From Gammaproteobacteria bacterium (GTDB taxonomy: Bacteria > Pseudomonadota > Gammaproteobacteria > Pseudomonadales > Pseudohongiellaceae): a stretch of DNA of 64,000 nt. The stretch is taken from NCBI GenBank assembly GCA_030654835.1, contig JAURWS010000030.1, positions 186,001 through 250,000 on the forward strand, given 5' to 3'. Under the pieces are notes generated by a model. It was not told where the DNA came from, ran no database searches, and saw only the letters and a program-made list of their open reading frames with translations. This document shows positions 50,170-58,464 of this stretch, one piece after another (position 1 is the stretch's first letter; every line of letters begins with the position of its first letter). The position numbers and the translations under genes are program-made.

Positions 50170-51375
50170 ATGACACCGTCACGAAAACTGCTTTTTACTG
50201 CCATCGCCTGTGCCAGCGCACTGCTGGTTGGTTGCAGTGAACCCGCTGCGCCTACCGCGTCAGCACAAGCCCTTGCGCCCGCCGCCCCGACTGCTGCGCC
50301 CGCGCCAGCAGCCGCGCCAGCAGCCCCTGCTGGCAACAACATCACCGGCGTTGGCATGCCCAATCCAAACCCTGTTGTGACTCAGAACTGGGGTGCATTG
50401 CCCGCAGGCCGCACCTGGGGTTCTACCGCAGGTATCGACATCGACCCGAATGATGGCCAGATTGTCGCCTATGAGCGTTGCGGCGCAGGCAGCTTTGGTA
50501 CCGGTGCTCCAGTGACCTGCGATACCAATGTTGTCGACCCGATATTCAAGTTTGACCGCAACACCGGTGCAGTTATCGCCAACTTCGGTGCTGGCGTCAT
50601 GGTGACTCCGCACGGTATCCATGTGGATTCCGAGAGCAACGTGTGGGTGACAGACTTCGCTACCAACGCTGACAGCACCAAGGGTCAGCAGGTGCACAAG
50701 TTCAGCCCGACCGGCGAGCTGCTCCTGAGCCTGGGAACGCCCGGCCAGACCGGCAACGACAGTGCCCACTTCAATCAGCCGAATGATGTGATTGTCGGTC
50801 CTGATGGCAGCATCTACGTGTCTGACGGCCACAACGCTCAGGGCATGATCACCAATGCTGCGATTGCCGAAGGCAAAGCCAACGGCGAGACCTCGCGCAT
50901 CATGAAGTTCGCGCCGGACGGCACGTTCATCAAGCAGTGGGGCGATATCGGGGTGCGTCACGGCGAGTTCCGTACTCCGCACGCGATGGAGTTCGACTCA
51001 CGCGGCCGTCTCTGGGTAGCCGACCGTGGTAACCACCGCATCGAGATCTTCGATCAGGACGGTAACTACCTCGAGTCACGCTACCAGTTCAGCCGTATCA
51101 GCGGCATCTTCATCACTGAAGACGACATGCTGTATGCGATCGACTCCGAGTCCAGCCCGACGGGTCACCCCGGCTGGCGTAATGGTGTCCGTATTGGCCA
51201 TATCGACCGCGATGTCGTCACCGCGATGATTCCTCCGTTCGAGCGTGAAGACCGCGTGTATCAGGGTACGGCTGGCGAAGGCGTGGCTGTCGATGCAGAC
51301 GGTACGGTGTTTGCCGCCGAAGGCCCGAACTCGCTGAGTCAGGCTGGTGGGGCGTTCACGAAGTACTCGAAGTAA
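50170..51375 (+). CDS. NHL-repeat beta-propeller lipoprotein
   Basis: A 401-residue precursor. The signal ends in the lipobox LLVGC (Cys22), so the protein is a lipoprotein facing the periplasm or surface. A low-complexity Ala-Pro linker follows (about residues 24-54). The rest is an NHL/six-bladed propeller: GRTWGSTAGIDIDPNDGQIV, TPHGIHVDSESNVWVTDFAT, FNQPNDVIVGPDGSIYVSDG, FRTPHAMEFDSRGRLWVADR, ISGIFITEDDMLYAIDSE. Relatives include peptidyl-alpha-hydroxyglycine lyase-like proteins, but catalytic activity is not assured. AAGGAG stands before ATG 50170, and a strong terminator follows, so it is monocistronic. Confidence 0.85.
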   Translation: MTPSRKLLFTAIACASALLVGCSEPAAPTASAQALAPAAPTAAPAPAAAPAAPAGNNITGVGMPNPNPVVTQNWGALPAGRTWGSTAGIDIDPNDGQIVAYERCGAGSFGTGAPVTCDTNVVDPIFKFDRNTGAVIANFGAGVMVTPHGIHVDSESNVWVTDFATNADSTKGQQVHKFSPTGELLLSLGTPGQTGNDSAHFNQPNDVIVGPDGSIYVSDGHNAQGMITNAAIAEGKANGETSRIMKFAPDGTFIKQWGDIGVRHGEFRTPHAMEFDSRGRLWVADRGNHRIEIFDQDGNYLESRYQFSRISGIFITEDDMLYAIDSESSPTGHPGWRNGVRIGHIDRDVVTAMIPPFEREDRVYQGTAGEGVAVDADGTVFAAEGPNSLSQAGGAFTKYSK

Positions 51376-51421
51376 TCATTCAACGCCTGCTCGCAGGTGG
51401 TTGACGGATGTTGAGAGATAG

Positions 51422-51451
51422 AGATGGGGGCCGCAATGGCCCCCATCTTTT
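51422..51451 (+). terminator. Rho-independent terminator of the NHL lipoprotein gene
   Basis: AGATGGGGGCC (51422-51432) and GGCCCCCATCT (51438-51448) form an 11-bp stem with loop GCAAT, followed by a short T-run. Confidence 0.9.
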
Positions 51452-51460
51452 GATGGGCTA

Positions 51461-51991
51461 CTACTCCCATGTACTGAAGCCTATGGGTCTTTTCCTGCTT
51501 AATTCCGGCGGTGTCACCATCGCTTTAATTGTGTCGAACACCACTTTGAATTGACCGTCATACTTCCTCTCTAACGAATCAAGTTTGAGAGCGAGCTCAG
51601 CGTTGGACGCTAACATTCGCCGAAACCTCACAAAGATTCGCATGATCTCAATGTTGACAGCTATTGCGCGTTCGCTGCGCAACACGCTGGAAAGCATTGC
51701 TACACCTTGTTCAGTAAATACGAAAGGAAGATATTTTGTGTAATGTCCTCGACCCGCGTCTAAGGTCACAAATTGTGACCTTAGAGATTCATTTTCCTCT
51801 GCAGTTAGTCGAAACCTGAAATCTTCTGGGAACCGATCAGCATTGCGTTTGACGGCCTGATTCAAAACTTTAGTCTCTACTTCGTACAGTAGGGCTAAAT
51901 GCACATCCAGCATTACCCGTTGCCCACGGATAAGCAGAATAGATTCCGAAATGCTTTGATGAATCGCATCCAAGTCCAGCTTCCCTTCCAT
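51461..51991 (-). CDS. ORF6N-domain protein (phage-type regulator)
   Basis: A 176-residue protein. ATG 51989-51991 is preferred because AAGGAG stands before it; ten further codons upstream are open but would need TTG. The ORF6N domain is clear: ILLIRGQRVMLDVHLALLYE, KVLNQAVKRNADRFPEDFRF, then the end of the domain FVFTEQGVAMLSSVL. A C-terminal helix (ELALKLDSLERKYDGQFKVV) follows. ORF6N is a DNA-binding domain found with KilA-N in phage antirepressors, but isolated chromosomal copies are common. No prophage genes are near. Role unknown. Confidence 0.85.
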   Translation of the reverse strand: MEGKLDLDAIHQSISESILLIRGQRVMLDVHLALLYEVETKVLNQAVKRNADRFPEDFRFRLTAEENESLRSQFVTLDAGRGHYTKYLPFVFTEQGVAMLSSVLRSERAIAVNIEIMRIFVRFRRMLASNAELALKLDSLERKYDGQFKVVFDTIKAMVTPPELSRKRPIGFSTWE

Positions 51992-52254
51992 AGTTTTCTC
52001 CTTGATGAGTTGAGACTCCAAGCGCGCACGGTTAAAACTCCTAACTGAAGAATAGCTCAGGATTCAGACATCAACCCGGATGTCCGTAGCAAAAGGAGTG
52101 GCTGCATTGACCAGTTTCTGTCGGTTCACACCAGCTAGCGTTTGGTTCGGCAGGAAATATTCAAGTGGATACAACGCTTTGGAGCATGGCACAAGGGCTG
52201 CATAGAGGCTTGAACATCACCGCGTGTTCAGCAACAGCCAAGAGGAGTTTTCCA

Positions 52255-52500
52255 GTGCATCTTTCCCGTCCGCGTTTTCGCCCACTGCCTCTGGTCTACA
52301 GAGTCCTGGGGATCATTCTTGTAGTCGGTTTTGTGCTGATTGGTCTGGTGGGCCTGATCCTGCCGATCATACCCGGCGTCGTGTTCCTGCTTTTGGCCGT
52401 CTATGTGCTGACGCGAATCTCGCGTCGCGCGGCTGCTTACGCTCACAACCAGCCGCCACATGCGCCACCTGAATGCCGCCGATTCTTTGAGCGTAGGTGA
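52255..52500 (+). CDS. Small membrane protein, PGPGW/YbaN-like
   Basis: An 81-residue protein starting at GTG 52255, 8 bases after GAGGAG; the ATG at 52165 has no ribosome site. Two adjoining hydrophobic segments (VLGIILVVGFVLIGLVGLIL and GVVFLLLAVYVLTRI) surround the turn PIIPG, then a short Arg-rich tail. This resembles the PGPGW/DUF454 group of small inner-membrane proteins. The function of the group is unknown. It stands alone between convergent and divergent neighbours. Confidence 0.6.
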   Translation: MHLSRPRFRPLPLVYRVLGIILVVGFVLIGLVGLILPIIPGVVFLLLAVYVLTRISRRAAAYAHNQPPHAPPECRRFFERR

Positions 52501-52641
52501 GCGCTGCAAGCTAGGCTTTCTAGTAATGGCGCGAAGTGTGGTGAATGGAGTTGAATGGTGTGTTGGCGGCTTCAAGGGCCGCGACAAGGCTTCTTAAAAG
52601 ATAGATTCAGGAACCGCATTCAGCAACGAGATTGCGTGCGG

Positions 52642-54672
52642 TTAAACGCCCCCCGCCTCATCATCAGTCAACAGTTCGATCGCGCGGCCCATCCGATACC
52701 CGTAGATCACCGAGTAGGCCAGCACGTTCTGCACATAGCCGCGCGTCTCGCCGAAGGGGATTGTTTCGATCCAGATATCCAGCGGCACCGGCGTCTCGCC
52801 CGCTTCCTCCAGCCAACGCTTCACGCGGTTGGGGCCGGCGTTGTAAGCGGCGGCGGCCAGGATGCGGTTGCCGTCGAACTGTTCCATCAACTGTGACAGG
52901 TAGCGGCTGCCGAGCTGGAGGTTGACCTCCGGGCGGAACAGATCCTGATTGGTGATCTGCATGCCCACGCCCTTGGCAGTCTGCTGGGCGGTGGCGGGCA
53001 TCAGCTGCATCAGTCCCATGGCGCCAGCAGAGGAGCGGACATCCTGCATGAAGGCACTTTCCTGACGGGCGATGGCGAAGACCAGGTGCGGCGTCAGGTC
53101 GTTCTCGTCGGCGGCCTCGGCGACGATATCGGCATAGGCCAGCGGGAAGCGCAGCTGCAGGTCGTCCCAGTAGCTCACCTGGATCATGGCCTGGATGCCA
53201 TTGCGGTGCCAGCCCCAGCTGTCGGCGAGTTTGCCGCTGGCGATGATCTGCTCCTCCGGCATCCCGGCCGTGGCATGTTGCCACTCTGCGCGCGCACTGG
53301 CTTCTTCACCAATCAGATAGAGTTCGTGAGCGCGCTCGATGGCGGGAATGTCCGTGAGCGCGTCGACCTGTGCCGGATCGACCTCGATGGGCTTGTCGAC
53401 CATTTCGTAGTCGCGCTCAAGGAAGTCCGCCGCCATGAAGCCATAGAAACTGCGCAGCTCGGCCAGCGTGGTGTAGAGCTCACGTGCCTCGGCTCGGGAT
53501 TCGCGCGTGTCCTTCTCCACCAGCATGCGCGCGCGCCAGTACTGCCAGCGTTCGCTGTCGCGCAGTTCGCCTGGCAGCAGATCCAGCCAGGTTTCGATGC
53601 GCGCCCAATCCTGCTGTTTCAGGGCGTCGCGCAGAATCCAGCCGCCGAGCGCCTCGGAGATCAGCGCGGGGGTGCCTTGCAGCAGGGTCTCGGCTTCGTT
53701 GACGCGCCCTTGTGTCAGCAGGCGCATGATGATGAAACGTTCCAGCTCGACTCGCTCCGCCTCGCTCAATGTCTGGTCGAAGTCGTCGCGCTTGAGCAAG
53801 GTCATGGCCTGCGTGGCATTGCTCTGCGCCAGCTGGCGCAGGCCGTGCAGAATGATCGCCTTCATCTCGGGCGTATCAACCGGCACCTGGAAGCCGGGCA
53901 GGTCGTGCAATGTCTGGGGCTCGCTGTCGACACGCATGTAAAGCTGCGCCAGCTCCTGTTCGCGGGCAGGCATCTGCTGGGCGATGTAGTTCGCAAGCGA
54001 GTCTTGATCGGCCTTCAACGTCTTCTCGAAGCGCTGCCAGGCGATGTCTGGCGTGGGGTAACCCGCCGCAATCCACGTCTTGAACACCGGGTCACACACA
54101 TTGGGCTGCGACACCGCGACGTTCCAGAGCGGTGCTACGTCCTGCAGCGCGCTCGTGTCGCCGGTTTCAAGCCGTGCGCGCAGGGCGTGACAGGTCAGTT
54201 CGGTTGTGGTGTTGGACTTGTTGTGACGATCCACAACATCGCTCCAGCGGGCTTGCTCGGCGAGTGCCAGCACCCATTCTCGTTCGAGGCGCTCCCCCAG
54301 ATAGGTGCCGACGTTGCGGGTGAGGAATTCATCTACCGGTGTGTGATCGATGCCGGGAGCCGCCAGCTCGGCGATACGGTGGCTGAGGCTGGCGTATTCC
54401 AGATACGGGAGCAGGGGGTAGTCGTTCAGTTGTTCCACTACAGACCGGTATTCGAAACTCTGGGTTTGTGACGGGCTCTGCAGTTCAAGTGCCTGCAACT
54501 CCAGCGCCTGCAAGTACAGAACGCGTTGAGCGGATCTGTCTTCTGCCGACCAGGCGGCATTCGCCAGCAGCAATGATGTGGACAGCAGCGAAGTCAACGA
54601 CAGCGACGTCAACAGCCGCAGCGCGAGCATGGCGCGGCGCGTTGGGCGCTTCAATATCACTGTCATCAACAT
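52642..54672 (-). CDS. slt: Soluble lytic murein transglycosylase (Slt70-like)
   Basis: A 676-residue periplasmic enzyme. AGGAGG precedes ATG 54670-54672; a signal segment (LLTSLSLTSLLSTSLLLANA) runs to about residue 43. A long alpha-superhelical region follows (about 45-500). The catalytic SLT domain begins with HLVFAIARQESAFMQDVRSS, in which E538 is the general acid, and continues AGAMGLMQLMPATAQQTAK, AAYNAGPNRVKRW and ETRGYVQNVLA. It cleaves the MurNAc-GlcNAc bond of peptidoglycan with formation of 1,6-anhydroMurNAc, for wall turnover. The motif order is complete and the length matches the family. Confidence 0.93.
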   Translation of the reverse strand: MLMTVILKRPTRRAMLALRLLTSLSLTSLLSTSLLLANAAWSAEDRSAQRVLYLQALELQALELQSPSQTQSFEYRSVVEQLNDYPLLPYLEYASLSHRIAELAAPGIDHTPVDEFLTRNVGTYLGERLEREWVLALAEQARWSDVVDRHNKSNTTTELTCHALRARLETGDTSALQDVAPLWNVAVSQPNVCDPVFKTWIAAGYPTPDIAWQRFEKTLKADQDSLANYIAQQMPAREQELAQLYMRVDSEPQTLHDLPGFQVPVDTPEMKAIILHGLRQLAQSNATQAMTLLKRDDFDQTLSEAERVELERFIIMRLLTQGRVNEAETLLQGTPALISEALGGWILRDALKQQDWARIETWLDLLPGELRDSERWQYWRARMLVEKDTRESRAEARELYTTLAELRSFYGFMAADFLERDYEMVDKPIEVDPAQVDALTDIPAIERAHELYLIGEEASARAEWQHATAGMPEEQIIASGKLADSWGWHRNGIQAMIQVSYWDDLQLRFPLAYADIVAEAADENDLTPHLVFAIARQESAFMQDVRSSAGAMGLMQLMPATAQQTAKGVGMQITNQDLFRPEVNLQLGSRYLSQLMEQFDGNRILAAAAYNAGPNRVKRWLEEAGETPVPLDIWIETIPFGETRGYVQNVLAYSVIYGYRMGRAIELLTDDEAGGV

Positions 54673-54809
54673 GGGCGGCCTCCTGGGTCGTCTGTGATTT
54701 CATTATCTCGCCATTCTTTCCGATTGTCTCTTGTGCCGAGCAATTGCCAGCGATATTGTCCCTGCAGCTTCATTGCCAAAGATTTCACTGCAAATGACAA
54801 GAGCACACC

Positions 54810-56318
54810 ATGACTGAGAAATACACCAATCTCCTTGCCAGACTGCACACACTCAACGACCTGCAGAAATCCATCGCCGTCCTGCATTGGGACCGTGAAA
54901 CCAATATGCCGCCGCAGGGCAACAGTGGTCGCACGCAGCAGATCACCACGCTCAATCAGCTTGCTCACGAGATTGGCACCAGCAGCGAGATGGGTGAGTT
55001 GCTCGCGGCAGCAGAAGCGGAACTGACCAATGCAGACTACGACAGCACCGAGGCGAGTCTGTTGCGTTACGTGCGCAGGCAGTACGACGAAGAGCGTAAA
55101 TTTTCCAGCGACTTTGTGCGTCGCCGCAGTGAGATTACCGGCGCGGCGGGCTTCGCCTGGGCACAGGCGCGGGCGCAGAATGACTTCGCTTCCTTCGCTC
55201 CGCACTTGAAGGCGGCTGTCGCCATCGCGCAGGAATCTGCGGAGATTCTCGGTTACGAAGACGAGAAATACGACGCGCTGCTGAATCAGTACGAGCGCGG
55301 TATGAGGACCAAAGACGTGCGCGCGATCTTCGAAAAGGTGAAGCGCGAGACGGCGCCCTTGATTCATGCCATCAGCGCGCAACGTGATACGGTTGATGAT
55401 AGTTTTTTGTTTCAAACATTTGACGTGGACGCGCAGAAAAAACTCGCGCGCTATGCGGCAGAATCGATTGGCTACGATTTCACACGCGGGCATCTGGGGC
55501 AGGTAGAACATCCATTCAGCACCAGCTTTGGCCGCAACGATGTGCGCATCACCACACGCTTCAATCCCGAGTTCGCCAACTCGTCACTGTTCGCAACGCT
55601 GCACGAGGCCGGTCACGCGCTCTATGAAAAAGGCGTGGGGGAGGAGCTGGAGCGAACGCCGCTGGCGCAGGGAACCTCTTCAGGGATTCACGAGAGTCAG
55701 TCGCGTCTGTTCGAGAATCAGGTGGGGCGAAGCAGAGGGTATTGGGACGCACATTTTTCGCAGCTGCAAACTCACTTCCCTCAGCAGATGGGCAGTGTCG
55801 ACACCGAAAAGTTCTATCGGGCCATCAACAAGGTGCAGCCGTCATTGATTCGTGTGGAGGCCGATGAGCTGACTTACAACATGCACATCATTCTGCGTTT
55901 CGAGCTGGAGCAGGCGCTGATCAATGGCGAGCTGAGCGTGGATGATCTGCCTGCCGCATGGAATGAAAAAATGCAGACACTGCTCGGCATCACACCACCC
56001 GACGACGCGCACGGTGTGTTGCAGGACGTGCACTGGTCGCAGGCCGCGTTCGGCTATTTCCCAACGTATACGCTCGGCAATCTTTACGCGGCGCTGTTCA
56101 TGGAAACAGCGAGGAGCCACGATGCACAGATAGCTGCTGAACTGGCACAAGGCAACACCGCGACTCTGCTTGCATGGCTGCGCAATAATATTCATCGACA
56201 TGGCAGCAAGTACGATGCTCCAGAGCTGTGTCAGCGCGCGACAGGCCAGGTGCTGACCGCCGACCCGTTTGTGCGCTATGTGCGCGAGAAGTTTGGTGGG
56301 ATTTATCAAATGCGCTGA
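54810..56318 (+). CDS. Carboxypeptidase Taq (M32 family metallopeptidase)
   Basis: A 502-residue protein of the M32 family. The zinc site is HEAGH (His265, Glu266, His269) within ATLHEAGHALYEKG, with the third ligand in GIHESQSRLFENQVGR. Other family signatures are DVRITTRFNPEF upstream and VEADELTYNMHIILRFELEQ downstream. M32 enzymes are cytosolic homodimers that remove C-terminal residues from peptides with broad specificity. No signal peptide is present. Divergent from slt; the two starts are 137 bases apart. Its stop is close to a small gene pair of unknown function. Confidence 0.92.
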   Translation: MTEKYTNLLARLHTLNDLQKSIAVLHWDRETNMPPQGNSGRTQQITTLNQLAHEIGTSSEMGELLAAAEAELTNADYDSTEASLLRYVRRQYDEERKFSSDFVRRRSEITGAAGFAWAQARAQNDFASFAPHLKAAVAIAQESAEILGYEDEKYDALLNQYERGMRTKDVRAIFEKVKRETAPLIHAISAQRDTVDDSFLFQTFDVDAQKKLARYAAESIGYDFTRGHLGQVEHPFSTSFGRNDVRITTRFNPEFANSSLFATLHEAGHALYEKGVGEELERTPLAQGTSSGIHESQSRLFENQVGRSRGYWDAHFSQLQTHFPQQMGSVDTEKFYRAINKVQPSLIRVEADELTYNMHIILRFELEQALINGELSVDDLPAAWNEKMQTLLGITPPDDAHGVLQDVHWSQAAFGYFPTYTLGNLYAALFMETARSHDAQIAAELAQGNTATLLAWLRNNIHRHGSKYDAPELCQRATGQVLTADPFVRYVREKFGGIYQMR

Positions 56319-56464
56319 TTTTTCGGCAAGGTTCTGAATATCGTCTACACTTCTCGTTATTGGTGCGATTTCCCGATAGCTCTGTGCTGAATGCCGAAGT
56401 ACACTGGTACGAGGTAAGCGGGCTAGGAAAGTTTGAATTTAAGATCAAGAAAATTTTGGACTAA
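56318..56464 (+). pseudogene. 5'-truncated small protein (C-terminal 48 residues)
   Basis: From the last base of the M32 gene an open frame reads IFRQGSEYRLHFSLLVRFPD and ends AEVHWYEVSGLGKFEFKIKK-ILD. It has the look of a conserved small protein that is often found just before the next gene, but no start codon with a ribosome site exists. Either its 5' end was lost, or it starts at a non-standard codon. Three bases separate its stop from the following ATG. Confidence 0.4.
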
Positions 56465-56467
56465 ACC

Positions 56468-56686
56468 ATGACGCAGCACTTTGCAGTTTGCATCAAAAAC
56501 AACGGTTACGAAGTTTCTCTTGAGCTGCGCAAGCTCTATGAGGTAGTGCCCGATCAGCTTGCAGCGCAGTTGGGTCAGATTCGTGTGGTCGATGAATCGG
56601 GTGAGGATTACCAATATCCTGAGGATTTTTTCCTTCCGATTACCCTTCCCGAATTACTCCAGCGAGCAGTGCTGCACTCAACCTGA
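56468..56686 (+). CDS. Small conserved hypothetical protein (72 aa)
   Basis: A 72-residue protein: MTQHFAVCIKNNGYEVSLEL, then RKLYEVVPDQLAAQLGQIRV, then VDESGEDYQYPEDFFLPITL. I recognise the pattern as a widespread small protein with this conserved VDESGEDYxYP core, often encoded next to the type of fragment just upstream. Compact alpha-beta, no signal or membrane segment. Its stop TGA shares one base with the ATG of rlmA (TGATG), so expression is coupled to it. Function unknown. Confidence 0.65.
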   Translation: MTQHFAVCIKNNGYEVSLELRKLYEVVPDQLAAQLGQIRVVDESGEDYQYPEDFFLPITLPELLQRAVLHST

Positions 56687-57600
56687 TGATTGTCACTTCA
56701 TTTGACTCTCTGATCTGCCCCCTGGACAACCACCCCCTGCAACGAGCAGGGGCATCGTGGCGCTGTGCATCCGGCCACACTTTTGACATCGCTCGCGAAG
56801 GCTATATCCATCTGCTGCCGGTGCAGAACAAGCGCTCCCGTGACCCGGGGGACAGTAAGGAAATGGTCGCAGCACGGCGCCGCTTTCTCGGGGCGGGTTG
56901 CTATCAGCCAATCGCAGCCGCCGTCAGCCGCGCAGTGCTTGGTGAAACCTCTCGTGACTCCCTGACTGGCGCGCCGCCCGGCGCTGATCTCAGCTGTCTG
57001 GACGCTGGTTGTGGTGAAGGCTATTACCTGCGCGAGCTGGTGGCGGCATGCAGCGACGTTGATTCAATTGCCAACAGTTCTCTCTCTACAAGCTCGCTTT
57101 CACTCATCGGCCTGGATATCTCCAAGTGGGCAGTGCTGTCGGCGGCCAAGCAGGACAAACGGATGTGCTGGGTCGTGGGCAGCAACGCCAACCTGCCGGT
57201 AGAGTCGCACTCACTGGATCGCGTGCTGTGCATGTTCGGCTTTCCGGTATATGCGGAGTTTCTGCGCGTGCTCAAGCCGGGAGGATTGTTGTTGCAGGTG
57301 GACTCGGGGCCGGATCATTTGCGCGAACTGCGCGAGATCATCTACCCGACGCTGAAGGCTGAGCGCACAGAAGAAGTTCCGGTGCCGACTGGTTTCGAGC
57401 GTAAGTCTGGAGAACGGGAGTCTGCTGAAACAGTGCGCTTTTCTCTCGACCTGCATGGGCAGGAACAGATTGCCGATCTGCTCGCCATGACGCCCCATTT
57501 GTATCGGGCCACGGCCGAGGGGCGCGCGCGTGTGGCAGCATTGACGAGTCTCGTGGTCACTGTCGACGTGCGGCTGACAACCCTGCGCGTGTCGGCCTGA
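56686..57600 (+). CDS. rlmA: RlmA-like 23S rRNA (guanine-N1)-methyltransferase
   Basis: A 304-residue protein. The N-terminal zinc-ribbon region (LICPLDNHPLQRAG, WRCASGHTFDIAREGYIHLL), then PVQNKRSRDPGDSKEMVAAR and FLGAGCYQPI, match RlmA, which methylates G745 of 23S rRNA. The SAM-binding motif is LDAGCGEGYYL near residue 106; NLPVESHSLDRVLCMF follows. The zinc set is incomplete: C11, C27 and H31 are present but the expected second cysteine is D14. The domain after the SAM loop carries a small serine-rich insertion (about residues 125-145). Probably active, though zinc binding may be altered. Confidence 0.85.
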   Translation: MIVTSFDSLICPLDNHPLQRAGASWRCASGHTFDIAREGYIHLLPVQNKRSRDPGDSKEMVAARRRFLGAGCYQPIAAAVSRAVLGETSRDSLTGAPPGADLSCLDAGCGEGYYLRELVAACSDVDSIANSSLSTSSLSLIGLDISKWAVLSAAKQDKRMCWVVGSNANLPVESHSLDRVLCMFGFPVYAEFLRVLKPGGLLLQVDSGPDHLRELREIIYPTLKAERTEEVPVPTGFERKSGERESAETVRFSLDLHGQEQIADLLAMTPHLYRATAEGRARVAALTSLVVTVDVRLTTLRVSA

Positions 57601-58374
57601 TCAACGGGCCACCAGGCCCCCATCCACAGCCAGTGCCTGCCCGGTGACGAACGACGCGCCTGGCAGGGACAGCCACACCACCGTGTCAGCTACCTCCTCC
57701 ACTGTGCCCATGCGGTTCATCGGGTGCATGGCGGCATATTGCGCCTCGACCTGCGGGTCGCAGCCAGTAATTCTGTCGACCATGTCGGTCTTGATGACAC
57801 CAGGGCAGACTGCATTGACACGAATGCCTTTGGTTGCATATTCCACCGCGACCGCCCTGGTCAGCTCCACTACGCCGCCCTTGGAAGCACAGTAGGCCGG
57901 TAACCCTGCAAACCCGACCAGTCCCGCCACCGAAGCAATGTTGACGATGGCACCACTCCTCTGTGGCGTCATGATCTGAAGCTCGGCCTGCAGGCACAGG
58001 TAGACGCCACGCAGGTTGACGCCGATAACACGGTCGAAGTTTTCAATGCTCGATTCGGCAGTGAGCGCCGACTCGCCCTCGATTCCTGCGTTGTTGCAGG
58101 CATAGTCGAGACGCCCGAAGCGACTCAGTATGGCGTTCTTCAGGCGTTTGACGGCATCGGCGTCGGCAACGTCGGTGACGCAGGCGAGCGCCTGTCGCCC
58201 CATTTTCTCGATCTGGGCGGCGACTTCCTGCAGGCGCTCGCCATTGACGTCTGCGACGACGACATCGCACCCCGCCAGCGCATACGCCAGCGCAGTGGCC
58301 TTGCCAATGCCGGCGGCGGCACCCGTCACCAATGCTATCGGGGTCTTTTGTTTCTGCATGCTGTGTTCGCTCAT
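57601..58374 (-). CDS. Short-chain dehydrogenase/reductase (glucose 1-dehydrogenase-like subgroup)
   Basis: A 257-residue classical SDR with ATG 58372-58374 and GAGG upstream. Cofactor loop TGAAAGIGKATA near residue 18; the acidic residue in VVVADVNGE favours NAD; NNAGIEGES near 93; catalytic Ser in NIASVAGLVG and YCASKGG with Tyr and Lys; the end SFVTGQALAVDGGLVAR is typical of the group that includes 3-oxoacyl-ACP and sugar dehydrogenases. The substrate is not predictable. It is convergent with rlmA (stop to stop, no spacer) and divergent from ppsA. Confidence 0.82.
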   Translation of the reverse strand: MSEHSMQKQKTPIALVTGAAAGIGKATALAYALAGCDVVVADVNGERLQEVAAQIEKMGRQALACVTDVADADAVKRLKNAILSRFGRLDYACNNAGIEGESALTAESSIENFDRVIGVNLRGVYLCLQAELQIMTPQRSGAIVNIASVAGLVGFAGLPAYCASKGGVVELTRAVAVEYATKGIRVNAVCPGVIKTDMVDRITGCDPQVEAQYAAMHPMNRMGTVEEVADTVVWLSLPGASFVTGQALAVDGGLVAR

Positions 58375-58464
58375 GTTGTGCAGCCTCTCAAAATCGCTTG
58401 TAGTGGAGCATTACCCGGAGTGATAACCTTGCTTCGAGAATAACAGCCCGACCAGGAGAGCACC

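Noticed and set aside
52165-52254. Longer start (ATG 52165) for the PGPGW-like membrane protein
   Set aside because: No ribosome site and no protein-like character in the extra 30 codons; GTG 52255 has GAGGAG.
53086-54471. Long open frame (461 codons) on the plus strand opposite slt
   Set aside because: It mirrors the slt gene, has no domain likeness, and such antisense frames are usual in G+C-rich coding DNA.
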